Source of the DNA: an uncultured Lachnospiraceae bacterium
GTDB lineage: Bacteria > Bacillota > Clostridia > Lachnospirales > Lachnospiraceae
Length of the DNA stretch: 51,709 nt
Direction: 5' to 3'
NCBI GenBank assembly: GCA_934402515.1
Contig: CAKRTZ010000011.1
Span: forward strand, 1-51,709
Position 1 is the first letter of the stretch. Each line of letters opens with the position of its first letter. A program made the position numbers and the translations under genes. Of this stretch, positions 14,502-22,782 are shown in pieces. The notes below the pieces were generated by a model. That model was not told where the DNA came from and searched no databases. It saw nothing but the letters and a program-made list of their open reading frames with translations.

Positions 14502-16975
14502 GCCCTTCTCTCCTTTCTCTCATCCAACCGGACGAATATAAAAACAACATAAACTGTCAACATAATACAACCTATGGCACTCACCAGGCCACCTAACCGT
14601 TTTCCGGTACATACCACATACAAAATGGTTTCTCCCTCTCCCATCACGAAGAGATTGTCTTCCGTTGTCAGGATTTTGTCCGGGAAAAAACACTCCAGTG
14701 CCGCAATATTGGTATTCACACCATCCTCTGGCACCTGTACCCTGATTTCATTATACCCATACTCCACGGTGATGGGTACGATTCGTCGTTCAGGAAGCTG
14801 TCCCGCTTCCTCTCCCATCATTTCCTGCAGAAAAACCAACAGTTCCGGATTTTTGGTATTTACATAATAATAAATCGGATTAAATCCAATAAATTTTATC
14901 TTTTCATCCTTATCATAGCCCCAATATGCCAAATTTGTCTTCGCATCATACTGTGTCTGTCTTTCCACATGATCTAAACCAGACACATACACTGTATTCC
15001 ACACATTATAACCGGAGGTTCGGAAATTTAATTTAAACTGGGAACCATTTGCCGTCTCCATAATAGGAAATTTCTCCGTAAATTGTACGAACTGTGCATA
15101 CACTCCCATAAATTCTGTTTTTCCAGTCAATCGGTTCTCCGGGATGTGCTGCATGTCAATGAAAATCTGTACTCCCTTGGCAGACGCCGCTGACAATAAC
15201 TGCTCTGCCTGTTCCTTGTCATAATACCGGAAACCAGATAAATAAATTTTCTGATAACCACACAACTCTTCTAAAGAATAATCCTCAATATAATTGCTGC
15301 TTCCATATTTATAATCGGGATAGAGATAACAAATGTACTGGGCCTCCTCGCCGATTGCAAGATTGGGATAAGTGGTCACCGTACCAAACTGTCCTGCCTC
15401 CGGAGTCTGTATCAGATGATACAGAATATTTTCCTCATTCTCGTCCACTCTTTCATAACCGCAGGCTTCGGCTGCCTGCTCTACAGCATCCCAGTCCTCA
15501 TCTTTGATATTAGCATGCTGCTTGCTCAAAATTACCACATCATCTCCCAGTTCCATCAATCTGTCAAAGGCGTATTCCGGAAATCCATATTCAATTGCCT
15601 CGTTGATGCTTACAATTCCTTTAATGGTAGCTGCTCCCTGGTATGCCCAGCCAAAGCTGTAAGGAAGGGCTGTCTCATCCATCTTTTCCGAAAAATAATA
15701 GCTTGGAAAAGAGCCCATCATGCTATTATCCAGAATTGCTACACGATTCTGTGCCAGAGCCAATGCCTCTCCTAACAGATTTCGTTCAACCATCCGCTGC
15801 TGTTTCACCTCCGGCTCTGCGTCCACGTTTCCCATAAAGCCCCAGGCTGAAGGTGCAATATCCAATGCCATACACAGGACGAAAAGAACAATCACTGTCT
15901 TTCTCAACTGTTTCCAGAACAGAAAAGACATGAGGAAAAAGCACAACGCCATCGGCACAAAACGCTGCATCCACCACACCTGGCTCATAGGTAGCATCCT
16001 TACAATGGAAGTAAACGCCGTGGTAGTGCTGATAAAAATAAGAAACGCAGATAAAAATCCCGGTGCCGTCTTTCTGTTCAACGCCACAATTCCCAACACA
16101 ATAATCACGAAGATGGACAAACCAAAATAAAAATAGTCCAGGCTTTCCATGCGGTATACCGGATTCAGGGATAAACTTGCACTCTGCGCCCAGTTCTGGA
16201 TGGTCTGTATGGATGCCTCCGAGGACTGCCCGGTTAAACCTCCCAGAAGTCCCGGCAGCAGAATCATTCCCATGACTGGATAAGTCAGTACCGCTCCCTC
16301 TATCAGTGCCGTCTCGTATTTCCAGCTTTTATTGGCAATGGCATGGATGAGGCAGAATAGGAACAGGGAAACACCCACCATGGCGGAAATCATAATATGG
16401 GTAAAAGTCACGGCACACAACAGAACCAGAAAAGGAATCATCGCTCCTTTTCTTTTGTACTCAATAAAATCCCACATGCAGAAAAACAACATGGGAAGTA
16501 ATGCAGATATAAATATTCGGGGAACATTTCCCTCGGAAAAAAATACCCGCAGACTGTCCGGAAACCAAAAGTAGAGAACCCCAGCAACGAATGCCAGGGT
16601 AACCCTGTTTTCCTTTAAGCCGAAGCACAGCCATCCCATCATGGAAATCAAAAAACAGACGCCGCCAAAAAGGGGAAACGCCTGTATCACATTCCCATTA
16701 CACAGAAACTGCAACCCAGCTAGTATGTAATAAGAAAATGGTGGCCAGTAACGGAACAATTCAATGCTGTTATACCAGTAAGGCGTGTAAATGGGATACC
16801 ATTTACCGTCCAGAATCGCATGATAAAGAACATTAGCCTTAAAGAGGTGTCCATAGACATCCGATCCAGCAGGATAATGATTGGTATAAAACAGCACTGT
16901 GGTAAACGCTGCTGCCACTATCACTGTCAAAAAAATGTAAAGAAATACTTTTCCTGCGCGTTTCACTCTTGCCAC
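14495..16975 (-). CDS. Large polytopic membrane protein (PTPS-related membrane family), first gene of the XrtG operon
   Basis: This 826-residue protein has about 12-13 TM segments in the first ~400 residues (start VFLYIFLTVIVAAAFTTVLF), an extracytoplasmic region from ~410 to 785, and a final TM (LVSAIGCIMLTVYVVFIFVR) with a basic tail. The early loop with HYPAGSDVYGHLFKA and IYTPYWYNSIELFRYWPP resembles the acidic first loop of GT-C type lipid-linked sugar transferases. The family I recall is the membrane protein type named after its association with PTPS-related genes. The start is uncertain: GTG at 16975 is the first possible after an in-frame TAG, and a GTG three codons later has GGGGTGG 5 bases upstream. 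It may transfer or flip a glycan for the cargo; that is inference. Confidence 0.78.
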   Translation of the reverse strand: MARVKRAGKVFLYIFLTVIVAAAFTTVLFYTNHYPAGSDVYGHLFKANVLYHAILDGKWYPIYTPYWYNSIELFRYWPPFSYYILAGLQFLCNGNVIQAFPLFGGVCFLISMMGWLCFGLKENRVTLAFVAGVLYFWFPDSLRVFFSEGNVPRIFISALLPMLFFCMWDFIEYKRKGAMIPFLVLLCAVTFTHIMISAMVGVSLFLFCLIHAIANKSWKYETALIEGAVLTYPVMGMILLPGLLGGLTGQSSEASIQTIQNWAQSASLSLNPVYRMESLDYFYFGLSIFVIIVLGIVALNRKTAPGFLSAFLIFISTTTAFTSIVRMLPMSQVWWMQRFVPMALCFFLMSFLFWKQLRKTVIVLFVLCMALDIAPSAWGFMGNVDAEPEVKQQRMVERNLLGEALALAQNRVAILDNSMMGSFPSYYFSEKMDETALPYSFGWAYQGAATIKGIVSINEAIEYGFPEYAFDRLMELGDDVVILSKQHANIKDEDWDAVEQAAEACGYERVDENEENILYHLIQTPEAGQFGTVTTYPNLAIGEEAQYICYLYPDYKYGSSNYIEDYSLEELCGYQKIYLSGFRYYDKEQAEQLLSAASAKGVQIFIDMQHIPENRLTGKTEFMGVYAQFVQFTEKFPIMETANGSQFKLNFRTSGYNVWNTVYVSGLDHVERQTQYDAKTNLAYWGYDKDEKIKFIGFNPIYYYVNTKNPELLVFLQEMMGEEAGQLPERRIVPITVEYGYNEIRVQVPEDGVNTNIAALECFFPDKILTTEDNLFVMGEGETILYVVCTGKRLGGLVSAIGCIMLTVYVVFIFVRLDERKERRAC

Positions 16976-17004
16976 CCCGTTTCCATCGGGAAATTTCTAC
17001 TTTT

Positions 17005-17033
17005 ATTTTAAATTTTTTTTTAGAAACACGCAA
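17005..17033 (-). promoter_or_regulatory. Candidate promoter of the XrtG operon
   Basis: On the minus strand TTGCGT (17028-17033) and TAAAAT (17005-17010) are spaced by 17 bases, about 30 bp before the first gene and after the ackA terminator. The AT-rich context makes this a moderate guess. Confidence 0.35.
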
Positions 17034-17084
17034 GTAATTTTGTCTGTAAAACCTTGTCTAATGTTGACTGATTTTGGTTACATT

Positions 17085-17125
17085 GTATAAAAGAGGCTTA
17101 AAAATTTCAAAAATTTTTAAGCCTC
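17085..17125 (-). terminator. Intrinsic terminator after ackA
   Basis: GAGGCTTAAAAATTT (17093-17107) pairs perfectly over 15 bp with AAATTTTTAAGCCTC (17111-17125) around a 3-base loop, followed on the minus strand by TTTTATAC. It separates pta-ackA from the exosortase operon. Confidence 0.8.
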
Positions 17126-17137
17126 ACTTAAATCTAC

Positions 17138-18337
17138 TTATGCACGAACCAATGCTGCCGTCTCTCTTGCAATCGCCAGTTCCTCATTGGTAGGAATTGC
17201 CAGCACCTTGGTACGGGACTGGAGTGTGGTAATAATCAGATCCTCACCACGCTTGTGATTCTGCTCCTCATCCAGTTCAATTCCCAAGTATCCTAAATAT
17301 TCGCATACTTTATCCCGGACGAAGGGGCTGTTCTCGCCCAATCCGGCCGTAAAGCAGATGGCATCCACACCGTTCATGGCCGCAGTGTAAGCACCGATGT
17401 ATTTCGCTACCCGATAACAGAAAGCATCCATGGTGCGAACTGCATTCTCATCTCCTGCCAGATAAGCATCTTCCAGGTCACGGAAATCAGAAGAAAGATT
17501 TTTGGACATTCCCAGGACACCGGACTTTTTATTCAGAATATTTAATACCTCATCCACACTCTTGTTCTCTTTATGGCAAAGGAACTCAATGATGGCAGGA
17601 TCCAAATCTCCGGAACGGGTTCCCATAATCAAGCCCTCCAAAGGAGTCAGTCCCATGGAAGTATCCACACATTCACCATTTTTTACTGCGGATACACTGG
17701 CGCCATTTCCAAGATGGCAGACGATCAGTTTCAGATCTTCATATTTTGCACCCAATACCTGTGCCGCTCTTTTAGAAACATAGCTGTGGCTTGTGCCATG
17801 AAAACCATAACGTCTGATTTTATATTTCTCATAATATTCATAAGGAATTCCATAGAGATAGGCCTTTTCCGGCATAGTCTGATGAAAGGCGGTATCAAAC
17901 ACACACACCATGGGGGTGTTTGGCATCAGCGCCCGGCAGGCCTGAATTCCGATCAGGTTGGCAGGGTTGTGTAAAGGCGCCAGGTCATTGCAATCCTCAA
18001 TGGCTTTGATGACCTCATCATCAATAATGGTTGCCTGGGAGAAATTTTCTCCACCATGCACGATCCGATGCCCTACGGCTCCGATTTCCGCCAGGTCTTT
18101 TACAACGCCGGTCTTTTCATCGGTAAGAGCATCCAGTGCCATTTTGATGGCTGCCGTATGGTCTGCCATGGGTGCCTCGGTTTTCTGTTTCTCTCCACCC
18201 TGTGGGGTGTAAGTCAGGCAGCTTCCCTCAATACCAATACGCTCACATAAGCCTTTTGCGATCACTTCTTCAGATTCAGAATTGATCAGCTGAAATTTTA
18301 AAGAAGAACTTCCACAGTTAATTACCAGAATATTCAT
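17138..18337 (-). CDS. ackA: Acetate kinase
   Basis: This 399-residue enzyme makes ATP and acetate from acetyl phosphate, the energy-yielding end step of acetogenic fermentation. The ASKHA fold is evident: N-terminal NILVINCGSSSLKFQL, substrate-binding VGHRIVHGGENFS, VFDTAFHQTMPEKAYLYG, RYGFHGTSHSYVS, CHLGNGASVSAVKNG with DTSMG, and C-terminal AICFTAGLGENSPFVR. Full family length. It lies 52 bp after pta in the usual order, and the pair shares the promoter and structured leader upstream of pta. Confidence 0.97.
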   Translation of the reverse strand: MNILVINCGSSSLKFQLINSESEEVIAKGLCERIGIEGSCLTYTPQGGEKQKTEAPMADHTAAIKMALDALTDEKTGVVKDLAEIGAVGHRIVHGGENFSQATIIDDEVIKAIEDCNDLAPLHNPANLIGIQACRALMPNTPMVCVFDTAFHQTMPEKAYLYGIPYEYYEKYKIRRYGFHGTSHSYVSKRAAQVLGAKYEDLKLIVCHLGNGASVSAVKNGECVDTSMGLTPLEGLIMGTRSGDLDPAIIEFLCHKENKSVDEVLNILNKKSGVLGMSKNLSSDFRDLEDAYLAGDENAVRTMDAFCYRVAKYIGAYTAAMNGVDAICFTAGLGENSPFVRDKVCEYLGYLGIELDEEQNHKRGEDLIITTLQSRTKVLAIPTNEELAIARETAALVRA

Positions 18338-18389
18338 TTTTCATTTTCCCTTTCCATTGCCTTGAGGCTTTTGCTCTCCGCACTTATTC

Positions 18390-19388
18390 TCATCCCTGTG
18401 CCTGTACGGCAGTTAGTGCAACCACACCTACAATATCCTGCCAGGAACATCCTCTGGACAGATCATTTACCGGTTTGGAAATTCCCTGCAGCATCGGGCC
18501 ATAGGCCTCTGCATTCGCTAATCTCTGTACCAGTTTGTATCCGATATTTCCGCAATCCAGATTGGGGAAGATCAAAACATTGGCATGCCCGGCCACCTCA
18601 GATCCGGGAGCTTTGGATTTACCTACACTCTGCACCAATGCTGCATCCAGCTGTAATTCTCCGTCAAGGGTCAGACCCGGATATTGCTCGTGGGCAATTC
18701 TGGTTGCTTCCACCACCTTGTCAACCAGGGCATGCTTTGCGCTTCCTTTAGTGGAATGGGATAACATGGCAATAATCGGCTTTCCTCCTACCAGATTTTT
18801 AAAGCTCTTTGCAGAGGACTCTGCTATCGCTGCCAGTTCCTCTGCTGTAGGATCCTGATTCAAACCGCAATCCGCAAAAACAAAAGTCCCATTCTCCCCG
18901 AAGGAACTATTGGGTACATCCATAACAAAAAATGCAGATACCAGTTTCACGCCCGGGGCGGTTTTCAGGATCTGTAGAGACGGCCGCAGTGTATCTGCTG
19001 TGGCATGGCAGGCACCTGCCACCATTCCATCAGCATCGTTTGCCTTTACCATAACGACACCGAAAGTCAGGTAGTCATTCAGAAGAATTTCTCTTGCTTT
19101 TTCAGGTGTCATTCCTTTGGATTTTCTTGTCTCGTATAATAAATTCACATAGGAATCTAATTTATCAGAAGTTTTTGGATTCACAACTGTCACACCATCC
19201 AGGTCGACTTCCAACCATCTTGCACCATCCATAATCTTTTCCTCATCACCCACCATGATGATATTGGCAATACCCTCTTCAATAATATGTGATGCTGCAA
19301 TCAAAGTTCTTTTGTCATTAGACTCCGGAAGCACGATGGTCTTTTTATCAATTCGTGCGCGATCTTTTATTGTATCAATATAGGACAT
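18390..19388 (-). CDS. pta: Phosphate acetyltransferase
   Basis: This 332-residue enzyme converts acetyl-CoA and phosphate to acetyl phosphate, feeding AckA. It is the short Pta form without the N-terminal DRTGG extension. Recognisable segments are IVLPESNDKRTLIAA, MVAGACHATADTLRPSLQ, VFADCGLNQDPTAEELA, MLSHSTKGSAKH and GELQLDAALVQSVG. ATG start at 19388 with AGGAG upstream. Its 5' leader holds a conserved hairpin element also found before the PFL gene. Confidence 0.97.
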   Translation of the reverse strand: MSYIDTIKDRARIDKKTIVLPESNDKRTLIAASHIIEEGIANIIMVGDEEKIMDGARWLEVDLDGVTVVNPKTSDKLDSYVNLLYETRKSKGMTPEKAREILLNDYLTFGVVMVKANDADGMVAGACHATADTLRPSLQILKTAPGVKLVSAFFVMDVPNSSFGENGTFVFADCGLNQDPTAEELAAIAESSAKSFKNLVGGKPIIAMLSHSTKGSAKHALVDKVVEATRIAHEQYPGLTLDGELQLDAALVQSVGKSKAPGSEVAGHANVLIFPNLDCGNIGYKLVQRLANAEAYGPMLQGISKPVNDLSRGCSWQDIVGVVALTAVQAQG

Positions 19389-19408
19389 CTCTTTTCTCCT
19401 TTCTTACC

Positions 19409-19446
19409 GTCCACAGATTCTCTGTGGACATAATATTCGCAGCCCT
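19409..19446 (-). promoter_or_regulatory. Structured leader element upstream of pta (copy 1)
   Basis: On the minus strand AGGGCTGCGAAT (19435-19446) is followed after 5 bases by GTCCACAG-5 nt-CTGTGGAC, an 8-bp hairpin, then the pta Shine-Dalgarno. The same layout occurs at 22315-22352, with a compensating C-G to T-A change in the stem. Function is unknown. Confidence 0.6.
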
Positions 19447-19466
19447 CTTTTGCTTTTTCTGTATTG

Positions 19467-19495
19467 ATTATACTGGATTGTTACGTTTTCTACAA
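19467..19495 (-). promoter_or_regulatory. Predicted promoter for pta-ackA
   Basis: TTGTAG (19490-19495) and TATAAT (19467-19472) on the minus strand are spaced by 17 bases. The start point would fall near 19460, giving a leader of about 70 bases that contains copy 1 of the structured element. Confidence 0.6.
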
Positions 19496-19496
19496 G

Positions 19497-19525
19497 TTGA
19501 AAACCGGCAAAAATTGTGCTATTTT
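19497..19525 (+). promoter_or_regulatory. Candidate promoter for tmcAL
   Basis: TTGAAA (19497-19502) and TATTTT (19520-19525), 17 bases apart, read rightward. An alternative is TATAAT at 19622-19627 with a weak -35 (TGGAAA) 17 bases upstream. The first overlaps the palindrome at 19510-19546. Confidence 0.35.
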
Positions 19526-19546
19526 CCATACAAAAGGCACAATTTT
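19510..19546. repeat. Perfect 10-bp inverted repeat between divergent pta and tmcAL
   Basis: AAAATTGTGC (19510-19519) and GCACAATTTT (19537-19546) are separated by 17 bases that contain a short TTTT/AAAA inner helix. No T-run of terminator type follows. It lies upstream of the pta -35 and over the candidate tmcAL -10, a position suited to an operator. Confidence 0.45.
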
Positions 19547-19666
19547 GTTTGTTAATTAACTAACAAGTTGAAATGCCATTTTTTCCAGAAATCGGAGGTG
19601 GAAATCTGCCTTACTTTTTTTTATAATAAGACAGAATCTTTTGTTTATTTTAGAAAGGAATCTTTC

Positions 19667-20935
19667 ATGAAAGTTACTGCAATCATTGCCGAATATAATC
19701 CATTTCATAACGGTCATGCCTATCAGATCGAGCAAATCCGCCAGGCAACAGATGCGGATGCCATTCTTGTAATCATGAGCGGTGATTTTGTACAGCGAGG
19801 AACTCCCGCTATTTATGATACCTATACAAGAGCACGGGCTGCTCTGGTCTGCGGCGTGGATGTGGTCATTGAGCTTCCGGTATATTTCGCCACCGGAAGT
19901 GCGGAATACTTTGCAGCCGGAGCTGTTACCTTATTAAATCAGTTAAACTGTGTGGATACCTTATGTTTTGGCTGTGAGTGTGAAAATCTTTCTCTGCTTT
20001 CCCAGATTGCAGATATCCTTGCGGATGAGCCTGCTGCTTTCGGTGAAGTTCTGCGCTCCCAGTTAAAAAGAGGACAAAGTTTTCCTGCAGCCCGCGAAGA
20101 AGCTTTATGGAATTTTCTCCAACAGTCTGAGAATCTTCCTCCCTCTCTTTCCAGGGAGGCGCTTTCCCACCTGTTAGGTTCTCCTAATAACATTCTGGCA
20201 ATTGAATATCTGAAACAATTAAAACGCACACATGCCACCATCAGGCCCTATGCCATCAAACGCCAGGGAAGCGGTTATCTGGATATCAATCGTGTGACTT
20301 CCATGCCCTCTGCCATGGCCATCCGCACCATGCTCAGCGAAGGTCTGCTGCCAATAGATCTGACCCACTGTATGCCTTCTGCCGCTCTATCCGTACTCCG
20401 GGATGCCCACGGCACTTTCGGTCCCGTTTACTGTGACGACTTTACTGTGATGCTCCACTATCAGCTTGTCACCGGACAGGAACAGGGATTTTCCGATTAT
20501 CTGGATTGTACACAGGATCTTTCCAATAAGATCTGCAATCGTCTCCCGGATTACCGAAGTTTTACTACTTTCACCGAAAGTCTGTGGTCCCAGGATATCA
20601 CCACTGCCCGGATTTATCGCTGTCTGATCCACATTCTTCTGGGATTACGCAAAGAAGGAATGGAAACTCTGCAGGAAACAGGTCTCATTCACTATGCAAG
20701 AATTCTCGGCATCGGAAACCAGCCACAGACCCCAGAACTGACTTCTGCCTTAAAAACTCATAGTCAGATTCCACTGCTTACAAAAGTCTCCAGAGCAGAG
20801 GCATTGTTGTCTCCTGTGGGAAATGCCAGCCTGCAAAAGGATTTACTGGCAAATAGTATTTACCGGATTGCCCTGTCCCAAAAGACAAAAAAAACAGTCC
20901 CCGATGCAACCCGGAGACCGTTTTTGAAACTCTGA
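19667..20935 (+). CDS. tmcAL: tRNA(Met) cytidine acetate ligase (TmcAL family)
   Basis: This protein of about 422 residues has the nucleotidyltransferase motif EYNPFHNGHAYQIEQ, then MSGDFVQRGTPAIYD and CFGCE, diagnostic of TmcAL (formerly YlbM). In Bacillus the enzyme forms N4-acetylcytidine at the wobble position of elongator tRNA-Met using acetate and ATP. Placement beside pta-ackA, which supply acetate, is typical of Firmicutes. I chose the ATG at 19667 with AAAGGA 7 bases upstream, since the family starts MKVTAIIAEYNPFHNGH; the 33-residue upstream extension is not conserved. It converges with the PFL gene, one base apart. Confidence 0.93.
   Translation: MKVTAIIAEYNPFHNGHAYQIEQIRQATDADAILVIMSGDFVQRGTPAIYDTYTRARAALVCGVDVVIELPVYFATGSAEYFAAGAVTLLNQLNCVDTLCFGCECENLSLLSQIADILADEPAAFGEVLRSQLKRGQSFPAAREEALWNFLQQSENLPPSLSREALSHLLGSPNNILAIEYLKQLKRTHATIRPYAIKRQGSGYLDINRVTSMPSAMAIRTMLSEGLLPIDLTHCMPSAALSVLRDAHGTFGPVYCDDFTVMLHYQLVTGQEQGFSDYLDCTQDLSNKICNRLPDYRSFTTFTESLWSQDITTARIYRCLIHILLGLRKEGMETLQETGLIHYARILGIGNQPQTPELTSALKTHSQIPLLTKVSRAEALLSPVGNASLQKDLLANSIYRIALSQKTKKTVPDATRRPFLKL
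20885..20925 (-). terminator. Terminator of the PFL gene, inside the 3' end of tmcAL
   Basis: On the minus strand GTCTCCG pairs with CGGGGAC (20912-20918 with 20897-20903, one G-U) and is followed by TGTTTTTTTTG. On the plus strand the same sequence has one C-A mismatch and TTTTT, so it is a weaker terminator for tmcAL. Confidence 0.65.
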
Positions 20936-20936
20936 T

Positions 20937-22301
20937 TTAGTTTTTAAAGGAATGAATCGGCGCGGGAATTCTTCCTCCGCGGTTAACAAAGGCATCGCAG
21001 GAGTAAGGATTCACCGGCATGATGGGCGCATATCCAAGTAAACCGCCAAATTCTACTGTCTCTCCCACAGTCTTTCCAATGACAGGGATCACACGCACTG
21101 CCGTTGTTTTCTGATTCACCATACCGATTGCCATTTCATCTGCAATCACTCCGGCAATGGTGGTTTCTTTGGTATCTCCCGGAATGGCAATCATATCCAG
21201 TCCCACAGAGCATACACAGGTCATGGCTTCCAGCTTCTCCAGAGAAAGTGCTCCGGCCTCCACTGCATTGATCATACCCTGATCTTCACTGACCGGGATA
21301 AAGGCACCGCTAAGTCCACCCACATAGGAGGATGCCATCACACCGCCTTTTTTCACCTGGTCATTTAAAAGTGCCAGTGCTGCGGTTGTTCCCGGTGCTC
21401 CTGCATATTCCAGGCCAATCTCACAGAGAATATCCGCTACAGAATCTCCAATTGCCGGAGTAGGGGCCAGAGATAAATCAATAATGCCAAAAGGTACGCC
21501 CAAACGTTTGGAGGCTTCCTTTGCCACCAACTGTCCCACACGGGTTACCTTAAATGCCGTTTTCTTAATGGTTTCACACAATACTTCAAAGTTTTCTCCC
21601 CGAACCTTTTCCAGAGCCGTCTTTACTACGCCGGGACCACTGACGCCTACGTTGATAATCTTGTCCGCCTCAGTGACGCCATGGAAAGCACCTGCCATAA
21701 AAGGGTTATCATCCGGTGCATTGCAAAATACCACCAGCTTGGCACAGCCCAGGGAATCATTCTCTTTGGTGTACTCTGCAGTTTCTTTAATAATATGTCC
21801 CATCAGACGCACAGCGTCCATATTAATTCCTGTTTTGGTGGAACCCAGATTTACAGAACTGCAGACTAATTCTGTCTCTGCCAGCGCCTGAGGAATGGAT
21901 TCAATCAAAAGGCGGTCTGCGTTAGTCATGCCTTTGCTCACCAGCGCGGAATAACCACCGATAAAGTTTACCCCCACATCATGGGCAACCCGGTCTAACG
22001 TTCTGGCAATCTGCACAAAATCCTCACTTTTTTTACAGGCTGCTCCACCAATCAGAGCAATGGGAGTCACGGAAATTCTCTTATTTACAATAGGAATACC
22101 GAATTCTCTGGAAATCTGTTCTCCGGTCTTTACCAGATCTTTTGCAGCCTCATAAATTTTATTGTATATATTTTCACATACGGTTTCCAAGCTTGAATCG
22201 ATACAATCCATCAGGGAAATACCCAGTGTGATCGTTCTCACATCCAGATTTTCCTTCTCGATCATATCATTGGTTTCTGTTACTTCCAATAAATTTATCA
22301 T
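20937..22301 (-). CDS. PFL/DUF711 (UPF0210) family protein
   Basis: This 454-residue cytoplasmic protein belongs to the DUF711/UPF0210 family: RTITLGISLMDCIDSS, NFIGGYSALVSKGMTNAD, VCSSVNLGSTKTGINMDAV, DLSLAPTPAIGDSVADIL and GGRIPAPIHSFKN at the C-terminus. It is sometimes loosely annotated as pyruvate-formate-lyase-like, but it lacks the PFL active-site cysteines. It is almost always paired with a small ACT-domain protein, as here, and the pair probably senses or processes a small metabolite. Function is not established. Its leader holds copy 2 of the structured element found before pta. Confidence 0.9.
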   Translation of the reverse strand: MINLLEVTETNDMIEKENLDVRTITLGISLMDCIDSSLETVCENIYNKIYEAAKDLVKTGEQISREFGIPIVNKRISVTPIALIGGAACKKSEDFVQIARTLDRVAHDVGVNFIGGYSALVSKGMTNADRLLIESIPQALAETELVCSSVNLGSTKTGINMDAVRLMGHIIKETAEYTKENDSLGCAKLVVFCNAPDDNPFMAGAFHGVTEADKIINVGVSGPGVVKTALEKVRGENFEVLCETIKKTAFKVTRVGQLVAKEASKRLGVPFGIIDLSLAPTPAIGDSVADILCEIGLEYAGAPGTTAALALLNDQVKKGGVMASSYVGGLSGAFIPVSEDQGMINAVEAGALSLEKLEAMTCVCSVGLDMIAIPGDTKETTIAGVIADEMAIGMVNQKTTAVRVIPVIGKTVGETVEFGGLLGYAPIMPVNPYSCDAFVNRGGRIPAPIHSFKN

Positions 22302-22314
22302 ACATTTCCTTTCT

Positions 22315-22385
22315 GTTCACAGATACCTGTGAACACAGAAATTCGCAGCCCTAATTAAGATTTTGCTTTGCAAAAGGAGGGCTGC
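22315..22385 (-). promoter_or_regulatory. Structured leader element upstream of the PFL gene (copy 2, with extra helix)
   Basis: On the minus strand AGGGCTGCGAAT (22341-22352) precedes GTTCACAG-4 nt-CTGTGAAC (22315-22334) and then the AAAGGA ribosome site. Here an upstream GCAGCCCT (22378-22385) can pair fully with the AGGGCTGC, enclosing a TTTTGC/GCAAAA helix (22361-22375). The pta copy lacks this upstream partner. Confidence 0.55.
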
Positions 22386-22412
22386 CCACGCCTGAATCAT
22401 GTTCTTACGCAG

Positions 22413-22437
22413 CAAAACAGCAAGTGTTTTACTGCTG
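22413..22437. repeat. 25-bp dispersed repeat, copy A
   Basis: A 25-bp sequence (from CAAAACAGCA to TTTTACTGCTG) in the ACT-PFL gap recurs at 38526-38550 with one mismatch. It can fold as CAGCA/TGCTG or as AAAACA/TGTTTT, two mutually exclusive helices. Confidence 0.5.
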
Positions 22438-22447
22438 TATATCATTC

Positions 22448-22720
22448 TTAGATACGGTGCATCATATCAAAGATTTCTTCTTTCTGGCATTTAATGATAA
22501 CGCCGATCTGTTGTCCCAGGCCATCCAGTTCATCACAGATCGTACCAAAATCCTTTGCTGCGTGGTTCATATCCACGATCATCATCATGTTGAAATATCC
22601 CTGTACAATTGTCTGGGAAATGTCCAGAATGTTAATCTCTGCATCTGCCAGATAAGTACAAACCTTGGCAATGATTCCTACTGTGTCCTTGCCTACAACA
22701 GTTATGATTGTTTTTTTCAT
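22448..22720 (-). CDS. ACT domain protein (UPF0237 family)
   Basis: This 90-residue protein is a stand-alone ACT domain: KTIITVVGKDTVGIIAKVCTYL, INILDISQTIVQGYFNMMMI, then a second strand set (GTICDELDGLGQQIGVIIKCQ). ACT domains bind amino acids or related ligands and usually act as dimers. It lies 146 bp before the PFL/DUF711 gene, its usual partner, and probably regulates it. The ATG has GAGGAG 7 bases upstream. Confidence 0.93.
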   Translation of the reverse strand: MKKTIITVVGKDTVGIIAKVCTYLADAEINILDISQTIVQGYFNMMMIVDMNHAAKDFGTICDELDGLGQQIGVIIKCQKEEIFDMMHRI

Positions 22721-22782
22721 TGGTTACTCTCCTCACTCGATTTTTGTAGCGCTTCTATGGTATTTTAACCCTTCACGATTGC

